Source: Fibrobacteres bacterium CG2_30_45_31 (GTDB taxonomy: Bacteria; Fibrobacterota; Fibrobacteria; Fibrobacterales; Fibrobacteraceae). Taken from it: 10,136 nt of DNA. This document shows, one piece after another, positions 1 to 7,601 of this stretch. Position numbers and translations under genes: made by a program. Each line of letters starts with the position of its first letter. Within the stretch, counting starts at the first letter, position 1. Location: contig MNYL01000258.1 in NCBI GenBank assembly GCA_001873075.1, forward strand, positions 1 to 10,136, read 5' to 3'. The notes under the pieces were generated by a model. It ran no database searches and was not told the origin of the DNA. It saw only the letters and a list, made by a program, of their open reading frames with translations.

Positions 1-860
1 GTCTCATAAATTTTCTCCATGTGCAAAGGCGAAGGAACCCCAGAATTGTAGAGGGCGACTGCCACCTCATAGGCATTCGTGTTACCGCAACGTTCCCCTA
101 ATCCGTTCAGAGCCACTTCTAATTGGGTGGCTCCCACAAAGAAACTTTCGACAGTCGCTGCGGTGGCCATCCCCAGATCATTGTGACAATGTACCGAAAT
201 GGTAATGTCTTTAGGCAGTGCATCCACGACTTGCTTGACTTGGTTCACATACAGCATGGGGTGGTAACGTTCCACTGTATTTGGCAAGTTAATGGTGGTC
301 GCCCCAGCAGCAACGCAAGCCTTCAGCACGTCAAACACAAAATCCATGTTGTCCAGGCAATCACCAAAGTGTTCGGCACTAAATTCCACATCGCCCTTAT
401 TCCCAACCAGGGATTTGGCAAAGGCAACAGAGTCTACGGCACGTTCCTTGACTTGTTCCGGGGTCATGTGCAAAACGTTTTCCATGGACAATTTACTCGT
501 CGCGAGGAACACATGAATACGCGGATTTGGAGCGTACTGAACCGCATCCCAAGCGCGTTGAATGTCGGCGCGGTTGCAACGAGCAAGGCTTGCTACAACG
601 ACCTTTTGGGCGGACTCGTCGCCATTTTCTGCCATAGAGGCCGTGAGTTTTGCTATTCCCATGCAAGATTCAAAATCCATGTCGGAAGCGGCCGCAAAAC
701 CGACTTCTACCCCTTGAACTCCCAGTTTCAGCAATTGGAGATAAACTTCTTCTTTTTGAGCATTATTCCATGGTTGTGCCAAAGCCTGATTTCCGTCACG
801 CAGGGTGACATCATAAAAAAACGGGACTCGTTTTTCTATTGGCGTTACTGTATCTTTCAC
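1..860 (-). CDS. leuA: 2-isopropylmalate synthase-like protein, 3' end outside window
   Basis: Likely catalyses the first committed step of leucine synthesis: acetyl-CoA plus 2-oxoisovalerate gives 2-isopropylmalate, in the cytoplasm. I translated the minus strand from a GTG at 860, preceded by AAGGAG with a 7-nt A-rich spacer; 286 codons are present and the C-terminal part is cut off. Visible HMGL-like TIM-barrel motifs are LRDGNQ at residues 20-25 (catalytic Arg and metal-binding Asp), NLPNTVE at 191-197, HCHND at 224-228 (metal-binding His pair) and GLGERCGN at 253-260. LRDGNQAL and NLPxTVE resemble type II (fungal/actinobacterial) LeuA, while the HVFLATS segment resembles ordinary LeuA. 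The C-terminal leucine-binding regulatory domain would lie beyond the window. A Leu-rich leader peptide and hairpin directly upstream argue for leuA over homocitrate or citramalate synthase, which share the fold. The family is near certain; the exact substrate is likely. Confidence 0.82.
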   Translation of the reverse strand, partial: MKDTVTPIEKRVPFFYDVTLRDGNQALAQPWNNAQKEEVYLQLLKLGVQGVEVGFAAASDMDFESCMGIAKLTASMAENGDESAQKVVVASLARCNRADIQRAWDAVQYAPNPRIHVFLATSKLSMENVLHMTPEQVKERAVDSVAFAKSLVGNKGDVEFSAEHFGDCLDNMDFVFDVLKACVAAGATTINLPNTVERYHPMLYVNQVKQVVDALPKDITISVHCHNDLGMATAATVESFFVGATQLEVALNGLGERCGNTNAYEVAVALYNSGVPSPLHMEKIYE

Positions 861-913
861 TTTTTTTCTCCTTGCCCTATTCAATGGGGTGGACCTTTCC
901 TAACAATAACAAA

Positions 914-936
914 GCCCACCTCAAAATGAAGCGGGC
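914..936 (-). terminator. Attenuator terminator hairpin upstream of leuA
   Basis: On the minus strand 936-927 (GCCCGCTTCA) pairs with 923-914 (TGAGGTGGGC) around a TTT loop. This makes a 10-bp stem with two G-U pairs. It is followed by a T-rich but interrupted tract (TTTGTTATTGTTA, 913-901). It sits after the leader stop codon and 53 nt before the leuA GTG. The plus-strand version would contain A-C mismatches, so the hairpin is designed for the minus-strand RNA. It could be a second terminator of the ATPase operon, but a better one already lies at 1070-1094, and the leader ORF sits between the two. Confidence 0.75.
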
Positions 937-964
937 CGTTATATAACATCCTTAAACCAGCGCT

Positions 965-1012
965 TCAATTGCGATACAAGAGGAGGCCTAGAAGGATGTT
1001 TTGGTTGATCAT
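965..1012 (-). CDS. Leu-rich leader peptide (leuL-like), 15 residues
   Basis: A short ORF reads MINQNILLGLLLYRN then TGA. Five of the 15 residues are leucine, at codons 7, 8, 10, 11 and 12 (CTT, CTA, CTC, CTC, TTG), plus two Ile codons. Random occurrence of this run directly before a leucine-biosynthesis gene and a terminator hairpin is unlikely. It acts as a sensor of charged leucyl-tRNA: low supply stalls the ribosome in the Leu run. No clear Shine-Dalgarno site precedes the ATG. The best promoter puts the transcript start very near the ATG, so it may be translated as a leaderless message. The same reading frame stays open upstream into atpK, but that extension is a shadow. Confidence 0.78.
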   Translation of the reverse strand: MINQNILLGLLLYRN

Positions 1013-1019
1013 GGAACCC

Positions 1020-1048
1020 AATATAGATTCGCTTTTAAAAAAAGACAA
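1020..1048 (-). promoter_or_regulatory. Candidate promoter of the leu leader and leuA
   Basis: On the minus strand TTGTCT (1048-1043) is followed by a 17-nt spacer and TATATT (1025-1020): 4/6 and 5/6 matches to the sigma-70 consensus. It lies just downstream of the atpK terminator, as a separate leuA transcription unit requires. The predicted start, about 1013, falls next to the leader ATG at 1012. This is sequence matching only; promoter consensus in the organism is unknown. Confidence 0.45.
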
Positions 1049-1069
1049 GGGGGAATTTTTAGGGGATAC

Positions 1070-1094
1070 AAAAAAACGCAACCATAGGTCGCGT
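1070..1094 (-). terminator. Rho-independent terminator of the ATPase operon
   Basis: On the minus strand ACGCGACC (1094-1087), loop TAT, GGTTGCGT (1083-1076) form an 8-bp stem with one G-U pair. It runs directly into a T tract (1076-1070). It starts 30 nt after the atpK stop codon and cleanly separates the ATPase operon from the leuA leader. Confidence 0.88.
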
Positions 1095-1124
1095 CTTTTG
1101 ATTCTACAGTGAATAGTTCTGTAT

Positions 1125-1580
1125 TTAGGTGAAGCACTGCATGGAGAACACGAGCACAAAAAGTGCCACGGTTTCAACAACGCCCAATACCATGAAGTAA
1201 ACAGCCATTCCTTTACCGGTTTCTCCCATGGCATCGCAAGCACAGGCCGCAGCCTTACCCTGTAACCAAGCGGAAGCCCCCATACCGATACCGCCGAAAA
1301 TCCCGGCACCCAGATAGGCCGCCCAGTTGCCCGGGTTGGTTTTGATGGCTGTCAAAATAAAATTCATTAAAAGCATCCCATAAATGGTTTGGGAAAGAGG
1401 AGCGCCCACAAAGGCGAGAAGCGTAAATGAAGCGCTCTTCCCTTGTGCAAAAGCCTTTTTCCAAGCGCCAATGGCAGCAGCACCAGCCGTACCTGTTCCC
1501 AGAGAAGACCCAACGGCGGCCAGTCCGAGAGCTGCTGTGGCCCCCATTTTTCCGAGTGTGATCATTGTTTGTTGATCCAT
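1125..1580 (-). CDS. atpK: V/A-type ATPase subunit K (membrane rotor proteolipid)
   Basis: Forms the rotor ring that carries ions across the membrane. At 151 residues it is a tandem duplicate of the two-helix c-subunit hairpin: glycine/alanine-rich helices near 10-38, 52-80, 87-110 and 124-149. Only the second hairpin has the ion-carrying carboxylate, E136 (in GVVETVALF). The first has the PLSQTIYG motif at 61-68, with Q64 in place of a carboxylate. S63, Q64, Y67, Q107 and E136 line up with the sodium ligands known from the Enterococcus hirae K ring. C113 and C115 are unusual cysteines in helix 3. The ATG is preceded by GAGGA at good spacing. It is the last gene of the operon, 23 nt after atpI and followed by a strong terminator. 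Confidence 0.93.
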   Translation of the reverse strand: MDQQTMITLGKMGATAALGLAAVGSSLGTGTAGAAAIGAWKKAFAQGKSASFTLLAFVGAPLSQTIYGMLLMNFILTAIKTNPGNWAAYLGAGIFGGIGMGASAWLQGKAAACACDAMGETGKGMAVYFMVLGVVETVALFVLVFSMQCFT

Positions 1581-1603
1581 TATGTTATTCCTCTTGAGTT
1601 TGG

Positions 1604-3400
1604 TTAATTACTCTTATGCTTGGAAAGCGGTGCGAAGTTGTAGCCACTCCACTGCAATTCCATGTGGTTTGAAAATTCTAGGGTATTTAAACGAACGGCG
1701 TGCACGGCGACACCCATAACGCCGAGAGCGATGTTCAAAGCATGTACAAAGAATAAAATGAAAGCCGCCGCAAGGATCCCCCAGAATGACCCAAAGAGTG
1801 GAGAAAGCATTCCATTAAAGGCTGCCGCAATGGCCGCACCGGACATTCCCACGGCAAAAAGACGAATATAACTTACAACATCCACAAAGTTACTCACCAG
1901 GTCCAGTACAAGCATCGGAATGGAAATCCAATCCTCTTTAAGTCTGCTGGGTGGTACCCGAAACAGAAGTAACAGAACAACGCCTACCACAAAAAGCGGT
2001 ATGGTGAAGCTTGGCAATGGACGATTTAACACCATAAATCCTGCAAGGAAAAACATCACCCAAGTGGTACAAAGCCAGCCGATTTGGGCAATAGCCGTGG
2101 TACTTTTTTGCCGAAGTTTCACAGTGAAGTTCCATAGATGCGCAATAGAAAGGTGAGTGATGGCAATACAGAAGCAGAAAAGCTGAAGGTTTGCCGAAAC
2201 ACGAATCCAAAGCAACGCATTTTTCAAGAATTCCGGTGTCCACGACATTTGGGCTAGGTCCATAAAAGCGGGGTTGAATCCAAGAAAACTATCGTTGATA
2301 AGTCCCCAAATAATGGTTGCAATGCTCATGATTTCCATAAACCAAAAGCCCTGCGGTTTCGCTTTCGGAAATTTTTTCCTCGCGAACAGTGTGAGGCCGA
2401 GAAAAAGAATGCCGTATGCGGTATCCCCCACAATCATCGCAAAGAAAATGCTGAAAAAGAGAAGAAAAATGGCAGACGTATCCACTTCGCGGTATCCAGG
2501 AGTAATGCCAATGATATCGTAAAGGAATTGGATGGAACTGACTGTTTTTTCTTCTTTAAGAAGAGTCGGCACATCATCATCGGCACTAGGATCTTCTACT
2601 TTCAGACCCCAGCCAAACTTGGGTGCCGTTTTTTGAAGTTCTTCTAACCGAGGAGTGGGGCAATATCCCTGAATCAAAGAGACTCCAGCTCCCTCGATCA
2701 TGCCAGAAGAGGCCTCTTTCAAATTAAACTCATCTGTAGTGCAAGCGAGCGTCTCTTGCACTTTTGCACGTTCGGCAGCAATTGTCGAAAGGGCATTTTC
2801 ACAACGGATAAGTTCTTTTTTCGTTTTTTCAAGCTTTTTCCGAAGATCAACCAAGGAAGCCGAAGGCAAGCCCATATCCGCAGCATCCGTTACGGCAACA
2901 GGAGTTTTGCCGTAATTGATCACGGCAAAAGAATGCCCATTGGCTCCTTTTCCAAAATCTTTGACGATAGCGACGCCATCAGGATTTGGTGAATGGCCCT
3001 TATGAGCTTCGTAAAGCCGAATGCAAACCCCTTTTGTTTCAAGATTTTGAATTTGCACTGGTGACAAATTCTGGAATGCGGAAAACTTTTTAATTTCGAG
3101 CGTCATTTGCTGAATGGAATCTTCAGCACTTTTGCGCTTGAGAATCAAAGAATGAATCTGTGTGACAAGGGTCTCTCCATCTTCAGAGAGAGGCTTTGCC
3201 TCTTTGGATGCCTTTTCAGGCAAAGAATCGAGAGCTTTTTTTACCCTTTGCACTGCTGTTTTGGCTGCCAGATAATCGTTCCCTTTAGGTGTTTGCAAAG
3301 GAACTACGTGCATAATACCCATAGAACGGAGCATTTCAAGGGATTCGTCTTTGAGGGCATCCAAACAAAGTACCGTGACTTTTTTCATTGGAGTAATCAT
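1604..3400 (-). CDS. atpI: V/A-type ATPase subunit I (membrane stator, a-subunit)
   Basis: Holds the ion half-channels and links the membrane sector to the peripheral stalk. It has 598 residues, a little shorter than the 620-660 typical of the family. The first 300 or so form a soluble arm with coiled-coil stretches near 45-110 and 185-225. About seven membrane segments follow: roughly 308-340, 352-372, 403-426, 435-456, 463-480, 496-530 and 537-565. SYIRLFAVGM (510-519) carries the essential channel arginine, R513. A second arginine is R570. The chosen ATG at 3400 overlaps the atpD stop in an ATGA (4 nt) and has GGGGG upstream; M5 at 3388 is possible but has no visible ribosome site. The overlap implies translational coupling to atpD. 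Confidence 0.93.
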   Translation of the reverse strand: MITPMKKVTVLCLDALKDESLEMLRSMGIMHVVPLQTPKGNDYLAAKTAVQRVKKALDSLPEKASKEAKPLSEDGETLVTQIHSLILKRKSAEDSIQQMTLEIKKFSAFQNLSPVQIQNLETKGVCIRLYEAHKGHSPNPDGVAIVKDFGKGANGHSFAVINYGKTPVAVTDAADMGLPSASLVDLRKKLEKTKKELIRCENALSTIAAERAKVQETLACTTDEFNLKEASSGMIEGAGVSLIQGYCPTPRLEELQKTAPKFGWGLKVEDPSADDDVPTLLKEEKTVSSIQFLYDIIGITPGYREVDTSAIFLLFFSIFFAMIVGDTAYGILFLGLTLFARKKFPKAKPQGFWFMEIMSIATIIWGLINDSFLGFNPAFMDLAQMSWTPEFLKNALLWIRVSANLQLFCFCIAITHLSIAHLWNFTVKLRQKSTTAIAQIGWLCTTWVMFFLAGFMVLNRPLPSFTIPLFVVGVVLLLLFRVPPSRLKEDWISIPMLVLDLVSNFVDVVSYIRLFAVGMSGAAIAAAFNGMLSPLFGSFWGILAAAFILFFVHALNIALGVMGVAVHAVRLNTLEFSNHMELQWSGYNFAPLSKHKSN

Positions 3401-4020
3401 GCGGCTTTACCCCCATTTTCAGCAATGGCTCGAGCGATACTTTTGCCTTTAGCAAGTTTCGAGCGAGCAACGCCTGTTGTCTGCTGATCCCCTAAGAAAA
3501 TATTGATCGCACGAATATTCTCTTTAGCTTCGGGAATTTTGACTTTTTCAAAAAGATTAACGCGTTGGCTCGTGGTACGAAGCTCTTCTGAAAGAAGGGC
3601 GTATTGTTTTTCTAACACGCGGCGTTCCAAACGAAGCGAAATTAAATTTTCCAAAGCATGGATTCCATCATCCAGCCAAACGGGCGTGGTAAAGAAATCA
3701 GGGACGGTGATGCGGAAATCAACGCCATCAAAGAGAGGGATATCTACACCCGCAATATTACCTTCGCCTTCGCGAACTTCCGTAACCGATAGGTAACTGG
3801 ACCAATCAATAGGTTCAGCATAAAGCTTAATCCACCCCGCCATTTTTCTGCGGAGCGCTTCTTCTTCTTCGCGCTTTGCTAACACCTTCGTTTGCAAAGT
3901 CCGCATCTCCAATTGGAGTTGCTGCTTTTTCAGGAGAAGCGTTGGCAAATAACGCTTAAAGCGCTTGAGCGAATCTCGCTCCGCTTTCAGTGCGTTTTTT
4001 GTGAGTTTAACCTTTGCCAT
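3397..4020 (-). CDS. atpD: V/A-type ATPase subunit D (central stalk)
   Basis: The rotating central shaft, whose long antiparallel coiled coil enters the A3B3 head. It has 207 residues, the usual length. The N-terminal signature (MAKVKLTKNALKAERDSLKR) and the Lys/Leu/Gln-rich helix to about residue 65 are typical. A globular middle follows (about 70-120), then the C-terminal helix from about 125 to 185 (ENLISLRLERRVLEKQYALL region). It starts 1 nt after the atpB stop and overlaps atpI by 4 nt, so it is clearly co-translated with its partners. In most V/A operons D is accompanied by subunit F; none is seen next to it here. Confidence 0.93.
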   Translation of the reverse strand: MAKVKLTKNALKAERDSLKRFKRYLPTLLLKKQQLQLEMRTLQTKVLAKREEEEALRRKMAGWIKLYAEPIDWSSYLSVTEVREGEGNIAGVDIPLFDGVDFRITVPDFFTTPVWLDDGIHALENLISLRLERRVLEKQYALLSEELRTTSQRVNLFEKVKIPEAKENIRAINIFLGDQQTTGVARSKLAKGKSIARAIAENGGKAA

Positions 4021-4021
4021 C

Positions 4022-5320
4022 TTACCCCTTCTTGGGCCAATATTCGTTAATCAACTTTGAAGGAATACCTGTTTCTTCTGGATTGAAACAATCCGCCAAA
4101 ATAGTCCAGCCCAGATCCAGCGCGCGTTCCAGAGGAATATTGACCGAAAGATCCATCATCTCTTTTTCAAAACGTTCGCCATATTTGAGCACTTTTTGAT
4201 CCCAGCCGCTCATACGGAAACCCATGGATTGCTTTTCGAGCGTTTCGCGGAAGCTCGCATAGAGTTGAATCATCGTGTTGGCGATGGTGCGGTGATCGGA
4301 ACGAGTTTTGCCATTCACCTGCTGTTTTAGACGTGACAAAGAACCGAATGGTTCGATGCGGCCTTTGCGCAGATAGAACTGACCTTCGGTGATGTAACCT
4401 GTGTTGTCGGGGACTGGGTGGGTCACGTCATCGCCCGGCATTGTTGTCACAGCGAGAATGGTAATGGAACCGGAACCTTCAAAATCCACCGCTTTTTCAT
4501 AACGGGCCGCAAGCTGCGAATAAAGATCACCTGGGTAACCACGATTGGAGGGAATCTGTTCCATGGTGATAGCAATTTCTTTCATGGCATCTGCAAAATT
4601 CGTCATATCGGTGAGGAGAACCAATACGTTCTTGCCCTTGGTGGCGAATTGTTCCGCAACAGCGAGTGCCACATCCGGAACGAGCATGCATTCCACAATT
4701 GGGTCGGAGGCGGTATGGACGAACATCACTGAGCGAGAAAGAGCGCCATTTTTTTCGAGGAAGTCTTTGAGATAAAGATAATCATCAAATTTCAACCCCA
4801 TGCCACCTAAAACGATCACATCCACTTCTGCCTGCAAGGCGATGCGCGCGAGTAGTTGGTTGTACGGTTCACCGGCAACAGAGAAAATCGGCAGTTTTTG
4901 AGAGACGACGAGGGTATTGAATACGTCAATCATCGGAATACCGGTACGCACCATGCGCGTTGGCACAATACGTTTTGACGGATTCACGGAAGGACCACCA
5001 ATAGGTACAGAATTCTCTTCAATGACAGGACCGTTATCGCGAGGAACCCCGGCACCTGTAAAAACACGCCCAAGCAGGGAATCACCAAAAGGGGTATCCA
5101 TTGGCTTTCCAAAAAATCGCACCTGAGATTCCGTTGAAATACCACGAGAACCTGCAAATACTTGTAAGTCGACCATATCGCCGTCAATACGATTGACGCG
5201 GGCAAGAGAAATTCCCTGTCCACTGGTCACCTGAGCAAGTTCCTGATAGGCCACGCCCTCGGCTTTCACGGTGATTACGCTACCGGCAATACGTTCAATG
5301 CGATGATAAACCTTATACAT
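4022..5320 (-). CDS. atpB: V/A-type ATPase subunit B (non-catalytic nucleotide-site subunit)
   Basis: Alternates with subunit A in the soluble A3B3 hexamer. I chose the ATG at 5320 (432 residues, starting [13 protein letters not shown]) over an in-frame ATG at 5362. GGAGG lies 9 nt upstream of it, the product matches the family N-terminus and usual length, and the longer version would overlap atpA by 50 nt. A beta-barrel domain spans about 1-70. The degenerate P-loop [13 protein letters not shown] (147-159) lacks the GKT of an active Walker A, as expected for [21 protein letters not shown] (295-314) is a hallmark stretch. SLSRL around R330 is where the family places the residue that completes the catalytic site of A. 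The start overlaps the end of atpA by 8 nt. Confidence 0.95.
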   Translation of the reverse strand: MYKVYHRIERIAGSVITVKAEGVAYQELAQVTSGQGISLARVNRIDGDMVDLQVFAGSRGISTESQVRFFGKPMDTPFGDSLLGRVFTGAGVPRDNGPVIEENSVPIGGPSVNPSKRIVPTRMVRTGIPMIDVFNTLVVSQKLPIFSVAGEPYNQLLARIALQAEVDVIVLGGMGLKFDDYLYLKDFLEKNGALSRSVMFVHTASDPIVECMLVPDVALAVAEQFATKGKNVLVLLTDMTNFADAMKEIAITMEQIPSNRGYPGDLYSQLAARYEKAVDFEGSGSITILAVTTMPGDDVTHPVPDNTGYITEGQFYLRKGRIEPFGSLSRLKQQVNGKTRSDHRTIANTMIQLYASFRETLEKQSMGFRMSGWDQKVLKYGERFEKEMMDLSVNIPLERALDLGWTILADCFNPEETGIPSKLINEYWPKKG

Positions 5321-7046
5321 GGATTTCGGCCTCCGCAACAGACTTGAAGATCTGAACTTCAAGGTTCTTGAATTCCTGTGACTGGAATTCTACGCGGTTC
5401 CAGTCTTTGGTAATTTGAGTAAGCTTTAAGAAGAAACTACGGGCAACATCCTTTTCCTTAAACGTCATCGGCGTTTTGAGAATTTGGAAAACTTTCCCGA
5501 AAAGATACTTTTGGCGTTCTGCGGAGCAGGCCGAATCAATATCATTATAAGCGTCTTGTTGGAGATAAACGGCATCCAAGTATTCGGACTTGAGATAAAG
5601 CACGAAATCTTCCATGGAGGTGCCTTCTTCGCCCACCACCTTCATCATCTGGTTCACGTCTCCGCCTTCAGCAAGAATATGCCGAGCGGCACTCACTTTA
5701 GCGACGTCAATGATGCCTTCATATTTTGACCAAGAATCCAATGGATGAATTGCGGGGAATCGTCTTTGATCGGAACGTTCACGGGAAAGTCCGTGGAAAG
5801 CGCCCACCACTTTTAATGTCGCTTGGGTCACTGGTTCTTCAAAATTACCACCCGCAGGGGAAACGGTACCACCGATGGTGACAGAACCCTTAGTGCCATC
5901 CTTGAGACGAACCACACCACCGCGTTCATAGAAGCTCGCAATCACAGATTCCAAATAAGCAGGGAAAGCTTCTTCACCGGGGATTTCTTCAAGGCGTCCA
6001 CTCATTTCACGGAGCGCTTGAGCCCAGCGAGATGTCGAATCCGCAAGAAGGAGCACATTGAGTCCCATTTGACGATAATATTCAGCGAGAGTGACACCTG
6101 TGTAAACGGAAGCTTCACGTGCGGCTACCGGCATTGAACTCGTGTTACAAATAATCAGAGTCCGCTCCATGAGGCTTTTTCCGGTACGCGGATCCAGAAG
6201 ATCTGGAAATTCGCGAAGGGTTTCCACCACTTCACCGGCACGTTCTCCGCAAGCGGCAAAAATCACGATATCCACATCGGCGTAACGGCTGGTCAGTTGC
6301 TGAAGTACGGTTTTACCCGCACCAAAAGGCCCAGGAATACAGTAGGTACCGCCGCGCGCGACTGGGAAAAAGGTATCAATGATTCTCTGTTGAGTCACCA
6401 TTGGTTCATCGGGCCGGAGGCGTTCCGCATATTGCTTGATCGGAATTTTGATTGGCCAGAACTGTGACATTTTGGCGTCAATAATCTTGCCTTCGCCGTC
6501 TTTGAGGGTCGCGATCACATCTTCAATAACATAATCCCCTTCGGCAAGAATGGATTCGACCGTAACGGTCCCTTGAATTTTGAACGGCACCATAATACGG
6601 TGCTTGAAAATGCCTTCGGGGACGGTTCCCAGAGTCTCGCCCGCCGTAAGCTTATCGCCCACTTTCGCTACTGGGGTAAATGTCCACTTTTTACGACGAG
6701 GAAGGGCGTGGAGATATTTTCCACGTTGCAGGAAAAATCCGCATTCAGTAGCAAGGCGTGGCAAAGGATTCTGAAGGCCATCAAAAATTTGTGTCAACAG
6801 CCCAGGTCCAAGTTCTACAGAGAGAAGTTCACCCGTAAATTCGACGTCATCACCCGTTTTGAGTCCAGTAGTATCTTCAAAAACTTGGAGTTCTGCATAA
6901 TCACCGCGAATACGAATTACTTCACTTTTGAGTTTAACGCCCGAGGCAAGCTTCGCATACGCAACTTCGTTCTGTACAACAGCATCCGTGAATGCAACAC
7001 GGATAAGGTTTCCGTTGACGCCAATGATTTTTCCGTTAGTAGCCAT
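5313..7046 (-). CDS. atpA: V/A-type ATPase catalytic subunit A
   Basis: The catalytic subunit, which makes or hydrolyses ATP. It has 577 residues, close to the usual 580-600. A beta-barrel lies at about 1-70, and the family-specific non-homologous insert at about 105-190. The Walker A P-loop GPFGAGKT is at 239-246 (K245, T246), [12 protein letters not shown] at 266-277 carries the catalytic glutamate region, and the Walker B stretch [20 protein letters not shown] covers 332-351. All active-site motifs look intact, so the enzyme should be functional. GGAGG is found 11 nt before the ATG. It lies 18 nt after the DUF2764 gene and overlaps atpB by 8 nt. Confidence 0.96.
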   Translation of the reverse strand: MATNGKIIGVNGNLIRVAFTDAVVQNEVAYAKLASGVKLKSEVIRIRGDYAELQVFEDTTGLKTGDDVEFTGELLSVELGPGLLTQIFDGLQNPLPRLATECGFFLQRGKYLHALPRRKKWTFTPVAKVGDKLTAGETLGTVPEGIFKHRIMVPFKIQGTVTVESILAEGDYVIEDVIATLKDGEGKIIDAKMSQFWPIKIPIKQYAERLRPDEPMVTQQRIIDTFFPVARGGTYCIPGPFGAGKTVLQQLTSRYADVDIVIFAACGERAGEVVETLREFPDLLDPRTGKSLMERTLIICNTSSMPVAAREASVYTGVTLAEYYRQMGLNVLLLADSTSRWAQALREMSGRLEEIPGEEAFPAYLESVIASFYERGGVVRLKDGTKGSVTIGGTVSPAGGNFEEPVTQATLKVVGAFHGLSRERSDQRRFPAIHPLDSWSKYEGIIDVAKVSAARHILAEGGDVNQMMKVVGEEGTSMEDFVLYLKSEYLDAVYLQQDAYNDIDSACSAERQKYLFGKVFQILKTPMTFKEKDVARSFFLKLTQITKDWNRVEFQSQEFKNLEVQIFKSVAEAEIHV

Positions 7047-7064
7047 TGAAGATGAATCCTCCGA

Positions 7065-7601
7065 TCACCCCTGCACCATGGCAGGGTCGTTGTCATTAAT
7101 TGCTTTCAGGACAGCTGCGTCACCCGCTTCTTCTGTCATGCGGGCCCAGCGTTCACAAATCATGAGTTTAACCGCAAAAGCGTAAACATGTGCCATTGTC
7201 GTTTCGCCAACACCCGCAATTTCATCCACTACCCAAAAACGGGCGCGGTCAATGTCCTGTTCTTTTTCGAGAGGGTTGGTTTTAGAAAATGCATCGGCGA
7301 TCATTTTGGCAAAAGTGGCATCGTAGCCAGGGAAAGAACGCTCTGAAAAACGAGCCTCCGGGCCCCAAGCGTTTGCTCGTGAGCGCCCTGAAACATTTTT
7401 CATTTGGATTTCGTGAGCTTGAAAAGCCGCAACAAAAGAATCGTCACAGTCACGGCCCTCAATAAGAGCATCCAAATTTTCCAGTTCCTTTTCGGTCAAC
7501 ATTCCTTCGCATTTTTTACGAAGATCCGCCACGGTAAACGGAGGAATGTCCCCGAAGCGCAGCATGGGGAAAGAAGAAACAAGATATACCGCGTGACTCA
7601 T
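7065..7601 (-). CDS. DUF2764 family protein, probable C-like subunit of the V/A-ATPase
   Basis: It has 178 residues, mostly helical and soluble, with no signal or membrane segment. The N-terminus (YLVSSFPMLRFGDIPPFTV, then a short helix ending in LTEKELENLDAL) and the late helix around AFAVKLMICERWARM match my memory of DUF2764 proteins. Those are encoded between atpE and atpA in Chlamydia and Bacteroides V-type operons. The position suggests the stalk/rotor connector role of subunit C (d), which is otherwise missing here; this is inference. It is shorter than the roughly 260-280 residues I recall for relatives, so it may be a reduced version. Its ATG directly abuts the atpE TAA, which implies coupled translation. 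Confidence 0.72.
   Translation of the reverse strand: MSHAVYLVSSFPMLRFGDIPPFTVADLRKKCEGMLTEKELENLDALIEGRDCDDSFVAAFQAHEIQMKNVSGRSRANAWGPEARFSERSFPGYDATFAKMIADAFSKTNPLEKEQDIDRARFWVVDEIAGVGETTMAHVYAFAVKLMICERWARMTEEAGDAAVLKAINDNDPAMVQG

Larger units (their letters stand above)
911..1012 (-). promoter_or_regulatory. Leucine-responsive transcription attenuator of leuA
   Basis: Three mutually exclusive RNA pairings are visible. (1) Leader codons 5-7 (1000-992, AACATCCTT) are perfectly complementary over 9 bp to 953-945 (AAGGATGTT). (2) The stop-codon region 967-961 (TGAAGCG) is perfectly complementary over 7 bp to 933-927 (CGCTTCA), the 5' arm of the terminator; GG at 958-957 can add two pairs with CC at 935-934 across a 2-nt bulge. 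(3) The terminator hairpin at 936-914. Inferred logic: a ribosome stalled on Leu codons covers element 1, frees the stop region and permits the antiterminator. A ribosome that reaches the stop covers TGAAGCG, so the terminator forms. Without translation, pairing 1 traps TGAAGCG in a loop and termination is again favoured. Confidence 0.8.

Noticed and set aside
123..929. 268-codon plus-strand open frame over the leuA region
   Set aside because: Antisense to leuA, which carries clear family motifs on the minus strand. The translation looks like no protein family.
914..936. Second terminator of the ATPase operon
   Set aside because: A stronger terminator already lies 30 nt after atpK. This hairpin follows a Leu-rich ORF and shares its 5' arm with an antiterminator, so attenuation explains it better.
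965..1309. 114-codon minus frame ending in the Leu-rich sequence
   Set aside because: The upstream two-thirds overlaps atpK in another frame and crosses the terminator. Only the last 15 codons, from the ATG at 1012, make sense as the leader peptide.
5321..5362. Longer atpB start at 5362 (14 extra residues)
   Set aside because: No good ribosome site, a 50-nt overlap with atpA and an N-terminus unlike the family. The ATG at 5320 has GGAGG at 9 nt.
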